From Thalassolituus sp. UBA1087 (lineage in GTDB: Bacteria; Pseudomonadota; Gammaproteobacteria; Pseudomonadales; Oceanobacteraceae): a DNA stretch of 40,214 nucleotides. The notes beneath the pieces were generated by a model. It searched no databases. It was not told where the DNA came from and was given only the letters and a program-made list of their open reading frames with translations. The stretch is taken from contig DCCG01000011.1 of the NCBI GenBank assembly GCA_002314145.1, positions 482-40,695 of the forward strand. The letters run 5' to 3'. The stretch's first letter is position 1; each line of letters begins with the position of its first letter. Positions 14,330 through 22,987 of the stretch are shown one piece after another. The position numbers and the translations under genes were made by a program.

Positions 14330-15124
14330 ATGACGCCCGGACCGGAATACTACAACCGCATATACCAATTGATCGAAGCCCGGTCTAATGTGCCGGCGCA
14401 TCTGACCGATGTGATGCTCGGCCTTGCCTGGAGCAGTGTCCAGATCAGCTGCCACGAGTCCGGCCGGCTGAGCACTGGTATGTGCTTCAGCCCCTTGCAT
14501 CCACCGCGTAATTTACCCTGGTCCGGGCATCTGACGGAAAAAAGCCTGGCGGATATCCTTGGCTGGTTACACGGCTGGGATAACAGTGAACTGGTGATTG
14601 CCCTGGCGGCGGCGAATGCAGCGATTGCCCTGGATAATTCATTGCTCACGCAGGCAGAGAAAATCACCTGCCATAAGCCCTGTGATATTCCGGCCAACCT
14701 CGCGGTATTTGCCCATTTCGCACCCCAGCTTCAGGATGCGAAGGTAGCAATTATCGGCCGTTATCCGGGCATTGAATACTTCGACAAACAATTCAGCTAT
14801 ACCTGTATCGAACGTAACCCAAAAGGAAGTGACCTGCCGGATACCGCTGCGAACTATATCCTGCCAGCCGCTGACTGGGTATTTATTACCGCCAGCAGTC
14901 TGGCGAATAAATCCCTGCCACAGCTGTTGTGGTTGTCCCGCAATGCCACCGTTGTGTTAATGGGTCCCAGTATGCCCTGGCTGGCCGAATGGGGCGACTT
15001 TGGTGTGGATTATCTGGCCGGCGTCAGCGTCGAAGATCACGCACAGCTACACAAGATTATTGCTCAGGGGGGCGGAACCCGGGTGTTTGAACAGGCAGCT
15101 CCCTATCGGGTCGTGCAACTCTGA
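14330..15124 (+). CDS. DUF4213/DUF364 Rossmann-like protein, nif-associated
   Basis: 264-residue protein. The N-terminal half resembles DUF4213 (QISCHESGRLSTGMCF-type segment near 45-60) and the C-terminal half the Rossmann-like DUF364 domain (AKVAIIGRYPGIEYF near 138-152, then DWVFITASSLANKSLPQLL). DUF364 proteins are described as putative heavy-metal chelatases and often sit beside metal or cofactor pathways. Here it closes the nifENX operon after a 79-nt gap, so a molybdenum or heterometal role is plausible but unproven. The ATG follows GAGGGAATG. Confidence 0.82.
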   Translation: MTPGPEYYNRIYQLIEARSNVPAHLTDVMLGLAWSSVQISCHESGRLSTGMCFSPLHPPRNLPWSGHLTEKSLADILGWLHGWDNSELVIALAAANAAIALDNSLLTQAEKITCHKPCDIPANLAVFAHFAPQLQDAKVAIIGRYPGIEYFDKQFSYTCIERNPKGSDLPDTAANYILPAADWVFITASSLANKSLPQLLWLSRNATVVLMGPSMPWLAEWGDFGVDYLAGVSVEDHAQLHKIIAQGGGTRVFEQAAPYRVVQL

Positions 15125-15253
15125 GGCCTTATTCAGGCTGTCTCAGCCGTCCGCCTGCTGTCTGTGTTCAGGGCCCGTGATCGTTTTCCGGAAGGGTTAC
15201 CAATAAAAGAGCCGTTATCTGTTAGTCTGTGGTTTTTGCGCGGATATGCGACC

Positions 15254-15850
15254 ATGACAGAACTGCAGGATACAGAATATTACGGCAGAACCTTTACCGC
15301 TCTTGAGCTGGCAGAGCAGAAGCTGGAAGGCATTGAATTTGAGAGTTGTCACTTTAACCGCTGTGATTTCTCAGGCAGTGAGATACGGCGTTGCCGCTTC
15401 ATTGACTGCGGCTTTAACGACTGTAACTTCAGCAACCTGATTCCATCTTTTACCCGCTTCAGCGAGGTTACCTTCACCACCTGTAAACTGACCGGTATCG
15501 ACTGGACAAGAGCCGACTGGGGGACACTCAGCACCGGCGCCCCGGTGGAATTTCAGCGCTGTAATCTGAGTTTTACGTCATTCCTGGGGTTATCGCTCAA
15601 TGGCCTCAGGATGCAGGAATGCCGTGTTGTGGAAGCTGATCTGCGCGATGCGGATCTGAGTGATGGCCACTTCAATGGCAGTGACTTCACTCTCAGCCAG
15701 TTCGGTAATACGGATATACGGCGCGCCGATTTCACGGATGCTGAAAACTACAGCATTGATGTGCGCACCTGCGCCGCAGAAGGGGCTGTCTTCAGCCGCT
15801 TTGAAGCTGTGCGACTGCTGGAGAGCATGGGGTTGGTGATTGCTGACTGA
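15254..15850 (+). CDS. pentapeptide-repeat protein (Qnr/McbG-like)
   Basis: 198-residue protein made of A(D/N)LXX-type pentapeptides folding as a right-handed beta-helix. Repeats such as CHFNR CDFSG SEIRR CRFID CGFND CNFSN are visible from about residue 30, and there is a second block later with ADLRD ADLSD and ADFTD. Proteins of this size and composition (Qnr, McbG, MfpA) mimic DNA and bind DNA gyrase or topoisomerase IV. The start at 15254 has the best fit to the family. An upstream in-frame extension to 15164 is rejected. It lies between two nif operons. Confidence 0.88.
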   Translation: MTELQDTEYYGRTFTALELAEQKLEGIEFESCHFNRCDFSGSEIRRCRFIDCGFNDCNFSNLIPSFTRFSEVTFTTCKLTGIDWTRADWGTLSTGAPVEFQRCNLSFTSFLGLSLNGLRMQECRVVEADLRDADLSDGHFNGSDFTLSQFGNTDIRRADFTDAENYSIDVRTCAAEGAVFSRFEAVRLLESMGLVIAD

Positions 15851-15962
15851 CGACAGCAGGCCCGGGACGCCAGCTTAAGCCCTGTTCTGGTCCTGAAACA
15901 GGCGGGCAGATCCGTTATCATATGAGAGATCATTGCGCAGATAAGCTGAGAGAACAGATAAG

Positions 15963-16403
15963 ATGGAATGGAACGTATATTTATCCGGTGAAATTCATAC
16001 CGACTGGCGTGAGCAGATTATGGCGGGTTGCAAAGAGAAAGGGCTGAACATTCATTTCACCTCAGCGGTCACTGATCATGAGGCCAGTGATGCCGCCGGA
16101 GATCTGCTGGGCGATGAAACGAGTGGCTTCTGGCGCGATCATAAATCCGCCAAGGTAAATGCCATCCGTACTCAGAACCAGATTGCAAAGTGTGATATTG
16201 CTGTAATCCGTTTTGGTGATCAGTACAAACAATGGAATGCTGCATTTGATGCCGGCCAGTGCGCGGCTTTGGGTAAGCCTTATATTACGCTGCACGGTGA
16301 AGGGATCGTTCACCCGCTGAAGGAAGTGGATGCGGCGGCCATGGCCTGGGCCACCGGGGCTGATCAGGTGGTTGAAATACTGGCCTACGTAGTCAACCGT
16401 TGA
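15963..16403 (+). CDS. YtoQ family protein
   Basis: 146-residue soluble protein matching the YtoQ family: start WNVYLSGEIHTDWR, central FWRDHKSAKVNAIRTQNQIAKCDIAVIRFG, and GKPYITLHGEGIVHPLKEVD. The fold resembles nucleoside 2-deoxyribosyltransferases, but the activity is unknown. The ATG at 15963 comes 4 nt after a GATAAG-type stretch, with GAGAGAAC upstream. A strong terminator follows. It has no evident tie to nitrogen fixation. Confidence 0.88.
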   Translation: MEWNVYLSGEIHTDWREQIMAGCKEKGLNIHFTSAVTDHEASDAAGDLLGDETSGFWRDHKSAKVNAIRTQNQIAKCDIAVIRFGDQYKQWNAAFDAGQCAALGKPYITLHGEGIVHPLKEVDAAAMAWATGADQVVEILAYVVNR

Positions 16404-16424
16404 TCCGTATTGCCGGCAAACAAT

Positions 16425-16460
16425 AAAAAGGCGCTCACTGATCAGTGAAGCGCCTTTTTT
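16425..16460. terminator. bidirectional terminator between ytoQ and the YrbL-like gene
   Basis: AAAAAGGCGCT and AGCGCCTTTTTT arms enclose an inner CACTGA/TCAGTG stem, giving a long near-perfect hairpin with A and T runs on both sides. It serves the two convergent genes. Confidence 0.93.
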
Positions 16461-16489
16461 GTGGCCTGGTATTCCTGTGCAGGCTGTTT

Positions 16490-17089
16490 TCAGGCTGCAC
16501 TTTTCAGATCTTTCAGAAGACTTTTTTCTTCTTGTTTCAACCCGTCAATTTTGGCCCGGAAGCTCTTCCAGGACTTACGCTGAGAACGCCGGATCAGGAA
16601 AGGGATGCGTATATTCAATGGGTTAATTCCGGGATTGATGACGCCGTCCACAACCACCAGTTTCAGCAAGCGCTGACCATGAAACACACAGACCACATTG
16701 TTCGGGCTGAGGTCGCGTACACAGATACGGTTATGGCGCAGATACTGTTTGAGCATTAACAAATGCCGGCTGAGTTCTTCGTCGTTGCTTTTATTGGTGC
16801 GGATAACCTCAGTCAGGGTTGGAGCAATGTGTCCGTCACCGTTATATACCAGCGGATACACGGCTCCCTCTCCCAGATTGGTTTCTACTGAAAACAGATA
16901 TTGGGCAATCATACTGAGGTCAGCGGCTTTGCGTACCATGTAGGAGGAATACAGGCGTTCTCTGCTGGTTTGCTTCTCTGTGTGCAGAGATACCTTGATA
17001 CACAGCGCCGGATTTTCTGGGTGGCGGTAGCAGGCACGGTCCCGGCCACGGGCAATAAGCAGATTGTCGTTCAGCTGAACTGCGGTCAT
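16490..17089 (-). CDS. YrbL family protein (PhoP-regulated-type kinase-like fold)
   Basis: 199-residue protein of the YrbL family, a small protein-kinase-like fold. An early GRGRDRACYRHP glycine-rich segment, Lys in LCIKVS, and a catalytic-loop-like ICVRDLSPNNVVC (HRD/RDxxxxN pattern) are visible. The start is placed at the internal ATG at 17089, preceded by GGGGTGGT. An upstream ATG at 17122 adds 11 residues and has no good ribosome site. E. coli YrbL belongs to the PhoP/Mg network, and its role is unknown. It is transcribed away from the iscA(nif) promoter region. Confidence 0.85.
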   Translation of the reverse strand: MTAVQLNDNLLIARGRDRACYRHPENPALCIKVSLHTEKQTSRERLYSSYMVRKAADLSMIAQYLFSVETNLGEGAVYPLVYNGDGHIAPTLTEVIRTNKSNDEELSRHLLMLKQYLRHNRICVRDLSPNNVVCVFHGQRLLKLVVVDGVINPGINPLNIRIPFLIRRSQRKSWKSFRAKIDGLKQEEKSLLKDLKSAA

Positions 17090-17278
17090 ATCACCACCCC
17101 AGACAAAAATTAAGGATTTCACGCAATTGTAATCTTTGTATGAGTGCCTGAATAGCGGCAGGTTTCAGTACGGTTTATCCTGAATCTGCAACAATCCTTT
17201 ACATAACCTTAAATAAGCTCCTTTTTTTGGTACATTTGTCTGAGTTGGTAGTACGACACAATCCCCTTCCTGCTGCCT

Positions 17279-17294
17279 TGTCGCAACTGCGACA
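17279..17294. promoter_or_regulatory. NifA upstream activator site (iscA-nifUSV)
   Basis: TGTCGCAACTGCGACA matches TGT-N10-ACA. It is also almost fully palindromic over 18 bp (TTGTCGC-AACT-GCGACAA, 17278-17295), so it should be a strong dimer site. It lies about 140 bp upstream of the predicted start. Confidence 0.9.
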
Positions 17295-17401
17295 AAGGCC
17301 ACGACAACACGCCCGGACAGTCTTCTTTGCGACAGCTCAATCAGCTGCTGATATCTCTCTAACCCTTTGAATTAAAGGAAGTTATTTCTGGCTCATTGGC
17401 G

Positions 17402-17417
17402 TGGCACAAGCGTTGCA
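17402..17417 (+). promoter_or_regulatory. sigma-54 promoter of the iscA-nifUSV operon
   Basis: TGGCACAAGCGTTGCA matches the -24/-12 consensus at every conserved position. Transcription would begin near 17428, 67 nt before the first gene. Confidence 0.95.
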
Positions 17418-17494
17418 AATCCCTCTCAGGCAAGACTCTATGCAAGCGTATGCGGCCGCAGAGCCGCTCCGGCTGATGCCACAGGAGGCAGAAT

Positions 17495-17818
17495 ATGATC
17501 ACGATGACAGACAGCGCTATTTCCGCAGTACGCCGTTTTATGGATTCCACCGAAACGCCCATGGTGGGGCTGCGGATTAAAGTCGAAGGTGGCGGTTGTT
17601 CAGGTTTTCAGTATGGCATGAAGCTGGAACAGGATGTGGAGCAGGGCGATGAGCTGCTGGATTTCTCCGGCCTCAAGGTCATCGTTGATGAAAACAGCTG
17701 GCCACTGCTCGACGGCGTCACCGTGGACTTTGTGGATGGTCTGGAAGGCAGTGGTTTCAAGTTTGAAAACCCGAATGCCAGTAACAGCTGTGGCTGTGGC
17801 AAATCGTTCAGCTGCTGA
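17495..17818 (+). CDS. iscA: nif-specific HesB/IscA iron-sulfur assembly protein
   Basis: 107-residue A-type Fe-S carrier (IscA-nif). Conserved cysteines are C35 in GGGCSGFQY and C99/C101 in SCGCG, as in the family. It donates or repairs clusters for nitrogenase proteins together with NifU and NifS. The start has AGGAGG 6 nt upstream. It is the first gene of the operon behind a perfect sigma-54 promoter. Confidence 0.95.
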   Translation: MITMTDSAISAVRRFMDSTETPMVGLRIKVEGGGCSGFQYGMKLEQDVEQGDELLDFSGLKVIVDENSWPLLDGVTVDFVDGLEGSGFKFENPNASNSCGCGKSFSC

Positions 17819-17912
17819 TTTAACAATCATCATAACCAACGGGGCAATGCACAACACGCCTCACAGCACTGAATGAGCAGAAACCAACCGGATTAGTACG
17901 AGGAGCAGAATC

Positions 17913-18830
17913 ATGTGGGATTATTCCGAAACCGTTAAAGAACATTTTTACAACCCCAAAAATGCCGGCGCCGTCTCCGATGCCAACGCAGTGGGGGACG
18001 TAGGTTCCATCAGTTGTGGTGATGCCCTGCGTCTGACGCTGAAAGTCGAACCTGAGACCGAGATCATTATCGATGCCGGTTTCCAGACCTTTGGCTGTGG
18101 TTCAGCCATTGCCTCTTCTTCGGCGCTGACCGAAATGGTAAAGGGAAAAACACTGGATCAGGCACTGGAAATTTCTAACCAGGATATCGCCGATTTTCTT
18201 GATGGCCTGCCGCCGGAAAAAATGCACTGCTCAGTGATGGGCCGTGAAGCACTGCAGGCTGCGGTTGCAGACTATCGCGGAGAGGTGTGGGAAGACGATC
18301 ACGAAGAAGGGGCTCTGATCTGTAAATGTTTCGCCATCGACGATGTGATGATCCGTGAAACCATCCGCGCCAACAATCTCAGCAGTGTTGAAGAAGTTAC
18401 CAACTATACCAAAGCCGGCGGCGGATGCTCATCCTGTCACGAAGGCATTGAGAATATTCTGACCGAAGAACTGGAAGCCCGGGGCGATACCTTTGAACCC
18501 AGTGCCGTGGGTAAAAAAGAAGGGGTTGTACGTCTCAATCCGGGTAAAAAAGAGGAAGCGCCGGCCACCATGACCCCCGTGCAGCGCATTCTGAAAATCC
18601 AGGAAGTTCTGGAAGGTCTGCGTCCGGCATTGCAGGCTGATGGCGGTGATGTCGAACTGATGGATGTCGAAGGCAAAAACATTTACGTCAAACTGACCGG
18701 TGCCTGTAATGGTTGCCAGATGGCTGCCATGACCCTAGGAGGGGTTCAGCAGAAACTGATCGAAGTACTGGGCGAGTTCGTCAAAGTTATTCCCCACACT
18801 GAACGTCCCGTTGAAATTGCAGGAGCGTAA
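17913..18830 (+). CDS. nifU: Fe-S cluster assembly scaffold NifU
   Basis: 305-residue three-domain NifU. It has an IscU-like domain (C35, C62, C106), a central permanent [2Fe-2S] domain (C137, C139, C172, C175) and a C-terminal Nfu domain with CNGC (C265, C268). All nine cluster cysteines are present. It builds [4Fe-4S] clusters with sulfur from NifS for the Fe protein and NifB. nifS starts 2 nt after its stop. Confidence 0.97.
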   Translation: MWDYSETVKEHFYNPKNAGAVSDANAVGDVGSISCGDALRLTLKVEPETEIIIDAGFQTFGCGSAIASSSALTEMVKGKTLDQALEISNQDIADFLDGLPPEKMHCSVMGREALQAAVADYRGEVWEDDHEEGALICKCFAIDDVMIRETIRANNLSSVEEVTNYTKAGGGCSSCHEGIENILTEELEARGDTFEPSAVGKKEGVVRLNPGKKEEAPATMTPVQRILKIQEVLEGLRPALQADGGDVELMDVEGKNIYVKLTGACNGCQMAAMTLGGVQQKLIEVLGEFVKVIPHTERPVEIAGA

Positions 18831-18832
18831 TC

Positions 18833-20041
18833 ATGGCTGATATTTATCTCGATAATAACGCGACCACTATGTGTGATCCTGATGTTGTTCAGGAGCTGAT
18901 GCCTTATTTTTCCGAACAATTCGGTAACCCGTCTTCGCTGCACAGTTTCGGCAATAAAGTTGGCTTTGCGATTAAAAAAGCGCGTCAGCAGGTTCAGAAA
19001 CTGCTTGGCGCGGAACACGATTCAGAAATTATTTTTACTTCCTGTGGTTCAGAGTCAGATTCCACCGCCATTCTGTCGGCGCTCAAAGCCCAGCCGGAGC
19101 GTAAAGAAATTATTACTACAGTGGTAGAGCATCCGGCGGTACTGACGCTGTGCGAATATCTGGAAACCGAAGGTTATACCGTTCATAAACTGAAAGTTGA
19201 CAGCAAAGGCAACCTGGATATGGACGAGTACGCCAGTCTGTTAACGGATAAGGTTGCCGTGGTCTCGGTCATGTGGGCCAACAATGAAACCGGTACGATT
19301 TTTCCGGTACTGGAAATGGCTGAGATGGCGGATGAAAAAGGCATTATGTTTCATACCGATGCGGTACAGGCGGTCGGTAAAATCCCGATGAACCTGGCGG
19401 ACAGCAAAATTCATATGTTGTCGCTGTCCGGACACAAACTGCATGCGCCCAAAGGCGTCGGCGTGCTCTATTTACGCCGTGGTGTACGCTTCCGCCCGCT
19501 GCTGCGGGGTGGACATCAGGAACGCGGACGCCGTGCCGGTACGGAAAATACCACGGGTATTGTCGGGCTGGGTAAAGCCTGTGAGCTGGCCATGGAACAC
19601 ATGGAATATGAAAACACAGCAGTTGCTGAAATGCGTGACCGCTTGCAGGAAGGCATTCTGGCTGCTGTGCCGCACTCGTTCGTCACCGGCAACCCGGAAA
19701 ATCGCTTACCTAACACCGTGAATATCGCCTTTGAATATATTGAAGGTGAAGCCATCCTGCTGTTGATGAATAAACAGGGTGTGGCCGCGTCGTCAGGTTC
19801 TGCCTGTACCTCCGGTTCACTCGAACCTTCCCATGTCATGAAAGCGATGGGAATTCCTTATACCGCAGCACATGGCACGGTGCGTTTCTCTCTGTCGCGT
19901 TATAACACGCCGGAAGAAATTGAGCGTGTTATTGAAGCGGTTCCGCCCATTGTCGCCCAGCTGCGTAAGCTGTCACCTTACTGGGGAGACAATGGTCCGG
20001 TGGAAAATCCGGAAGAAGCTTTCGCACCGGTTTACGCCTGA
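18833..20041 (+). CDS. nifS: cysteine desulfurase NifS
   Basis: PLP enzyme of 402 residues that takes sulfur from cysteine for NifU. The Schiff-base lysine is K202 in SGHKLHAPKG, and the persulfide cysteine is C325 in SSGSACTSGS. DNNATT, GSESDS and HTDAVQ motifs are intact. It follows nifU and precedes nifV, the usual NIF order. Confidence 0.97.
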   Translation: MADIYLDNNATTMCDPDVVQELMPYFSEQFGNPSSLHSFGNKVGFAIKKARQQVQKLLGAEHDSEIIFTSCGSESDSTAILSALKAQPERKEIITTVVEHPAVLTLCEYLETEGYTVHKLKVDSKGNLDMDEYASLLTDKVAVVSVMWANNETGTIFPVLEMAEMADEKGIMFHTDAVQAVGKIPMNLADSKIHMLSLSGHKLHAPKGVGVLYLRRGVRFRPLLRGGHQERGRRAGTENTTGIVGLGKACELAMEHMEYENTAVAEMRDRLQEGILAAVPHSFVTGNPENRLPNTVNIAFEYIEGEAILLLMNKQGVAASSGSACTSGSLEPSHVMKAMGIPYTAAHGTVRFSLSRYNTPEEIERVIEAVPPIVAQLRKLSPYWGDNGPVENPEEAFAPVYA

Positions 20042-20057
20042 TATACCAATGGACGGG

Positions 20058-21266
20058 ATGACGGATATGCATGCCACACAGCCGACAGTCATTATTAATG
20101 ACACCACCCTGCGCGACGGCGAACAAAGTGCCGGCGTCGCATTTACGGCGGACGAAAAGCTGGCCATCGCCAGTGGTCTGGCCGCTATGGGAGTGCAGGA
20201 ACTGGAAATCGGTATTCCTGCCATGGGTGAAGAAGAGCGGGATGTGATGCAGGCCATTGCCGGGCTGAATCTGTCCTCCCGGTTAATGGCCTGGTGCCGC
20301 ATGAACGAGCACGACCTTGACGCTGTTAAGGGCATAAATGTCGATCTGGTGGATTTATCCATCCCGTCATCCGACCAGCAGATTGCCGGCAAGCTTGGCC
20401 AGGACCGTCAATGGGTGCTTGCTCAGGTGTCGCGCATGGTGTCCGCCGGTGTCGATGCCGGCTTCGACATCTGTGTTGGCTGCGAAGATTCTTCGCGTGC
20501 GGATATGGATTTCCTGACACAGCTGGCGCAGACCGCACAACGCGCCGGGGCGAGCCGGATCCGTTTTGCTGACACCGTCGGCATCATGGAACCTTTTGTC
20601 ATGCTGGATAAAATCCGCCGCCTGCGCAGTGCCTGTGATCTGCATATCGAAATGCACGCCCATGACGATTATGGTCTGGCGACGGCAAATACCCTGGCCG
20701 CGGTTCTGGGAGGCGCGACACACATCAATACCACGGTTAACGGACTGGGTGAACGCGCCGGCAACGCTCCGCTGGAAGAGTGTGTACTGGCACTTAAAAA
20801 TCTGCACGGCATTGACAGTGATGTCGATACCTACCAGATGGCGGCTATTTCTGCGCTGGTGGCAAGGGCTTCCGGACGCCATGTGAGCTGGAATAAAAGT
20901 ATTGTTGGTGAGGGCGTTTTTACCCATGAAGCCGGAATTCATGTGGATGGCCTGATCAAAGATCAGCGTAATTATCAGGGACTCGATCCCCTCCAGCTGG
21001 GACGTCACCATCAGCTGGTGTTAGGCAAACATTCCGGCAGCCAGGGACTGATCCGTGCTTATCAGGATATCGGTATTGAACTGCTCAGCTGGCAGGTTCC
21101 CCTGCTGCTGACTCAGCTCCGTATTCTGGTTACCCGCACCAAGCGCGCGCCATTGGCCAGTGAGTTAATGGATCTTTATATGGCGCTTGACGCCCGTCTT
21201 GCAGCCAGTGATGCCGGCGCTACTCAGGAGGGCAGGGTATGTCAGCTGCATCCGATCGCCAGTTAA
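20058..21266 (+). CDS. nifV: homocitrate synthase NifV
   Basis: Makes homocitrate, the organic ligand of FeMo-cofactor, from acetyl-CoA and 2-oxoglutarate. The 402-residue DRE-TIM enzyme shows DTTLRDGEQSAG (15-26), HAHDDYGLA (200-208) with metal-binding histidines, and NTTVNGLGERAGNAPLEE. The start is uncertain: ATGs at 20049, 20058 and 20067 are all in frame. 20058, preceded by GGACGGG, is chosen. The stop overlaps the cysE start by 28 nt, so expression is coupled. Confidence 0.94.
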   Translation: MTDMHATQPTVIINDTTLRDGEQSAGVAFTADEKLAIASGLAAMGVQELEIGIPAMGEEERDVMQAIAGLNLSSRLMAWCRMNEHDLDAVKGINVDLVDLSIPSSDQQIAGKLGQDRQWVLAQVSRMVSAGVDAGFDICVGCEDSSRADMDFLTQLAQTAQRAGASRIRFADTVGIMEPFVMLDKIRRLRSACDLHIEMHAHDDYGLATANTLAAVLGGATHINTTVNGLGERAGNAPLEECVLALKNLHGIDSDVDTYQMAAISALVARASGRHVSWNKSIVGEGVFTHEAGIHVDGLIKDQRNYQGLDPLQLGRHHQLVLGKHSGSQGLIRAYQDIGIELLSWQVPLLLTQLRILVTRTKRAPLASELMDLYMALDARLAASDAGATQEGRVCQLHPIAS

Positions 21267-22018
21267 AAAAATCACTGTGGAAGCAGTTGCGTGAAGACAT
21301 TGCCAGCGTCTTCGAACGTGACCCGGCAGCGCGTAACACCTTCGAAGTGCTGACCACTTATCCGGGCGTACATGCGCTGATTTTTCATCGTCTCAGTCAC
21401 CGCCTGTGGCGGCGCAACTGGCGTTATGCTGCGCGTTTTTTATCTTTTTTCGGCCGCCTGTTAAGTAATGTGGATATTCATCCCGGTGCGACCATCGGCG
21501 AACGTTTTTTTATCGACCATGGCGCCGGCGTGGTGATTGGTGAAACCGCGGTGATCGGCAACGATGTAACGCTTTATCACGGCGTGACGCTGGGCGGCAC
21601 CAGCTGGAATAAAGGCAAACGCCATCCGACATTGAGTGACGGCGTTATGGTCGGTGCGGGAGCCAAAATTCTGGGCAATATCACACTGGGGAAAAATACC
21701 CGTGTCGGCGCCAATTCGGTGGTGGTTGAAGACGTGCCGGAAGGCTGCACGGTCGTTGGCATTCCCGGCAAGGTTGTGAAGTTGCGTGAAGCCGGAGAAC
21801 TGAATCCCTATGGTATCGATCTGGATCATCATCTGATTCCTGATCCGGTCGGCAAAGCCATCAGCTGTCTGCTCAGCCGTATCGATGTGCTGGAAGCCAG
21901 GTTGGATAGCCGCAGTGCGGAAGAGCGGTACGCAGACTGTGAAATAACCAGTGAAGTATGTGAGAAAGATTGCCCGGGCGGCAAAGTCGTGCGCGAAAAA
22001 GAAGCCGTGGGCAGCTGA
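21239..22018 (+). CDS. cysE: serine O-acetyltransferase CysE, nif-linked
   Basis: First committed enzyme of cysteine synthesis, 259 residues. The left-handed hexapeptide-repeat domain (about 75-195) contains DIHPGATIGERFFIDHGAGVV, VTLYHGVTLGG and GAGAKILGNI. This extra copy presumably feeds cysteine to NifS, as in Azotobacter-type clusters. AGGAGG precedes the ATG within the end of nifV. The C-terminal tail is Cys-bearing and charged. Confidence 0.93.
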   Translation: MSAASDRQLKKSLWKQLREDIASVFERDPAARNTFEVLTTYPGVHALIFHRLSHRLWRRNWRYAARFLSFFGRLLSNVDIHPGATIGERFFIDHGAGVVIGETAVIGNDVTLYHGVTLGGTSWNKGKRHPTLSDGVMVGAGAKILGNITLGKNTRVGANSVVVEDVPEGCTVVGIPGKVVKLREAGELNPYGIDLDHHLIPDPVGKAISCLLSRIDVLEARLDSRSAEERYADCEITSEVCEKDCPGGKVVREKEAVGS

Positions 22019-22033
22019 CAGCAGGAGAGAGTT

Positions 22034-22570
22034 ATGGACTTACAGGATTTTCAGGGACAGTTAATGTACTTCGACGAGCCATTACCCGAGGCTGTCGAAG
22101 ACTTACTGAACCAGGCATCAGAAGCTTACGGCGAAGGTAATGCCGAATGGTATCTCACTCAGGCATACAGTATTGCACCGCAGCATATGACGGTTCTGGT
22201 TGCCCTGTACCGTTTTTATTATTACCAGCACAGATTGCCCGAAGCCATTGATGTTGCCTTTCAGGTGATGATGGGGGTGGCTCCGACTATCGGCTTTCCT
22301 GATCACTGGGAAAAGCTGAAGTTTGAACACCTCGCCTACGGTGTTATGGAATCCTTTACCCGCGTGCGCTTTTATCTGCTGGCCTTAAAAGGGGCTGCTT
22401 ATATGAATCTGCGCCTGGGAAACATGGCCGAAGGCGTACGCATGCTGAACAAAGTGGTGGAGTTCGACAGTAACGACCGCCTGGGGGCTAAAGCGCTGCT
22501 GCAGTCTATGGGCCCCGCAGTGGTTGCCGGAAACAGCGCCATCAATGAAAAAGAAAATGCCGTCTGCTGA
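22034..22570 (+). CDS. nif-operon TPR-like protein
   Basis: 178-residue helical protein with tetratricopeptide-like pairs (about 20-75 and 95-160; ALYRFYYYQHRLPEAIDVAF, GAAYMNLRLGNMAEGVRMLNKVV). It is probably a protein-protein adaptor. It sits between cysE and nifW with AGGAGAGAG before the ATG. Similar genes occur at this place in other gammaproteobacterial nif clusters, as I recall. No enzymatic motif is visible, and the role in nitrogenase maturation is unknown. Confidence 0.85.
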   Translation: MDLQDFQGQLMYFDEPLPEAVEDLLNQASEAYGEGNAEWYLTQAYSIAPQHMTVLVALYRFYYYQHRLPEAIDVAFQVMMGVAPTIGFPDHWEKLKFEHLAYGVMESFTRVRFYLLALKGAAYMNLRLGNMAEGVRMLNKVVEFDSNDRLGAKALLQSMGPAVVAGNSAINEKENAVC

Positions 22571-22607
22571 TGCAGAACGGCACATCCGACCGTGACAGGA
22601 GAGCAGT

Positions 22608-22949
22608 ATGGAACTTGATGATGATCTGACCCTGGAAGATGCCCTGGACGAACTGTCCTCCGCAGAAGACTTTCTCGAGTATTTCGGCATTCCTTTTGAT
22701 GCCAAAGTGGTACAGGTAAACCGCCTGCATATTATGCAGCGTTACCATGATTACCTGAGTAAAAGTGAAGATGCGCTGGAAGGCCAGCAGGGCAATGATG
22801 AGGCATTAAAAGCCGTGTATAAAACGCTGCTCGAACGCGCCTATACCGACTTTGTGGATTCTGACGCACTGACTGAGAAGGTATTTAAAGTGTTTCACAT
22901 GCACGAACCCCAGACGACCTTCGTGCCGGTTGAGAACCTGCTTGGCTGA
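22608..22949 (+). CDS. nifW: nitrogenase stabilising/maturation protein NifW
   Basis: 113-residue NifW. The conserved pattern LSSAEDFLEYFGIPFDAKVV is followed by HIMQRYHDYL, then the C-terminal KVFKVF and TFVPVENL. NifW associates with the MoFe protein during maturation or oxygen protection. AGGAGAGC precedes the ATG. It is followed by nifZ and nifM, the normal order. Confidence 0.94.
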   Translation: MELDDDLTLEDALDELSSAEDFLEYFGIPFDAKVVQVNRLHIMQRYHDYLSKSEDALEGQQGNDEALKAVYKTLLERAYTDFVDSDALTEKVFKVFHMHEPQTTFVPVENLLG

Positions 22950-22987
22950 ACCTGCAGATCTGACCGCAGACGTCTTCGAGGTGTTTT

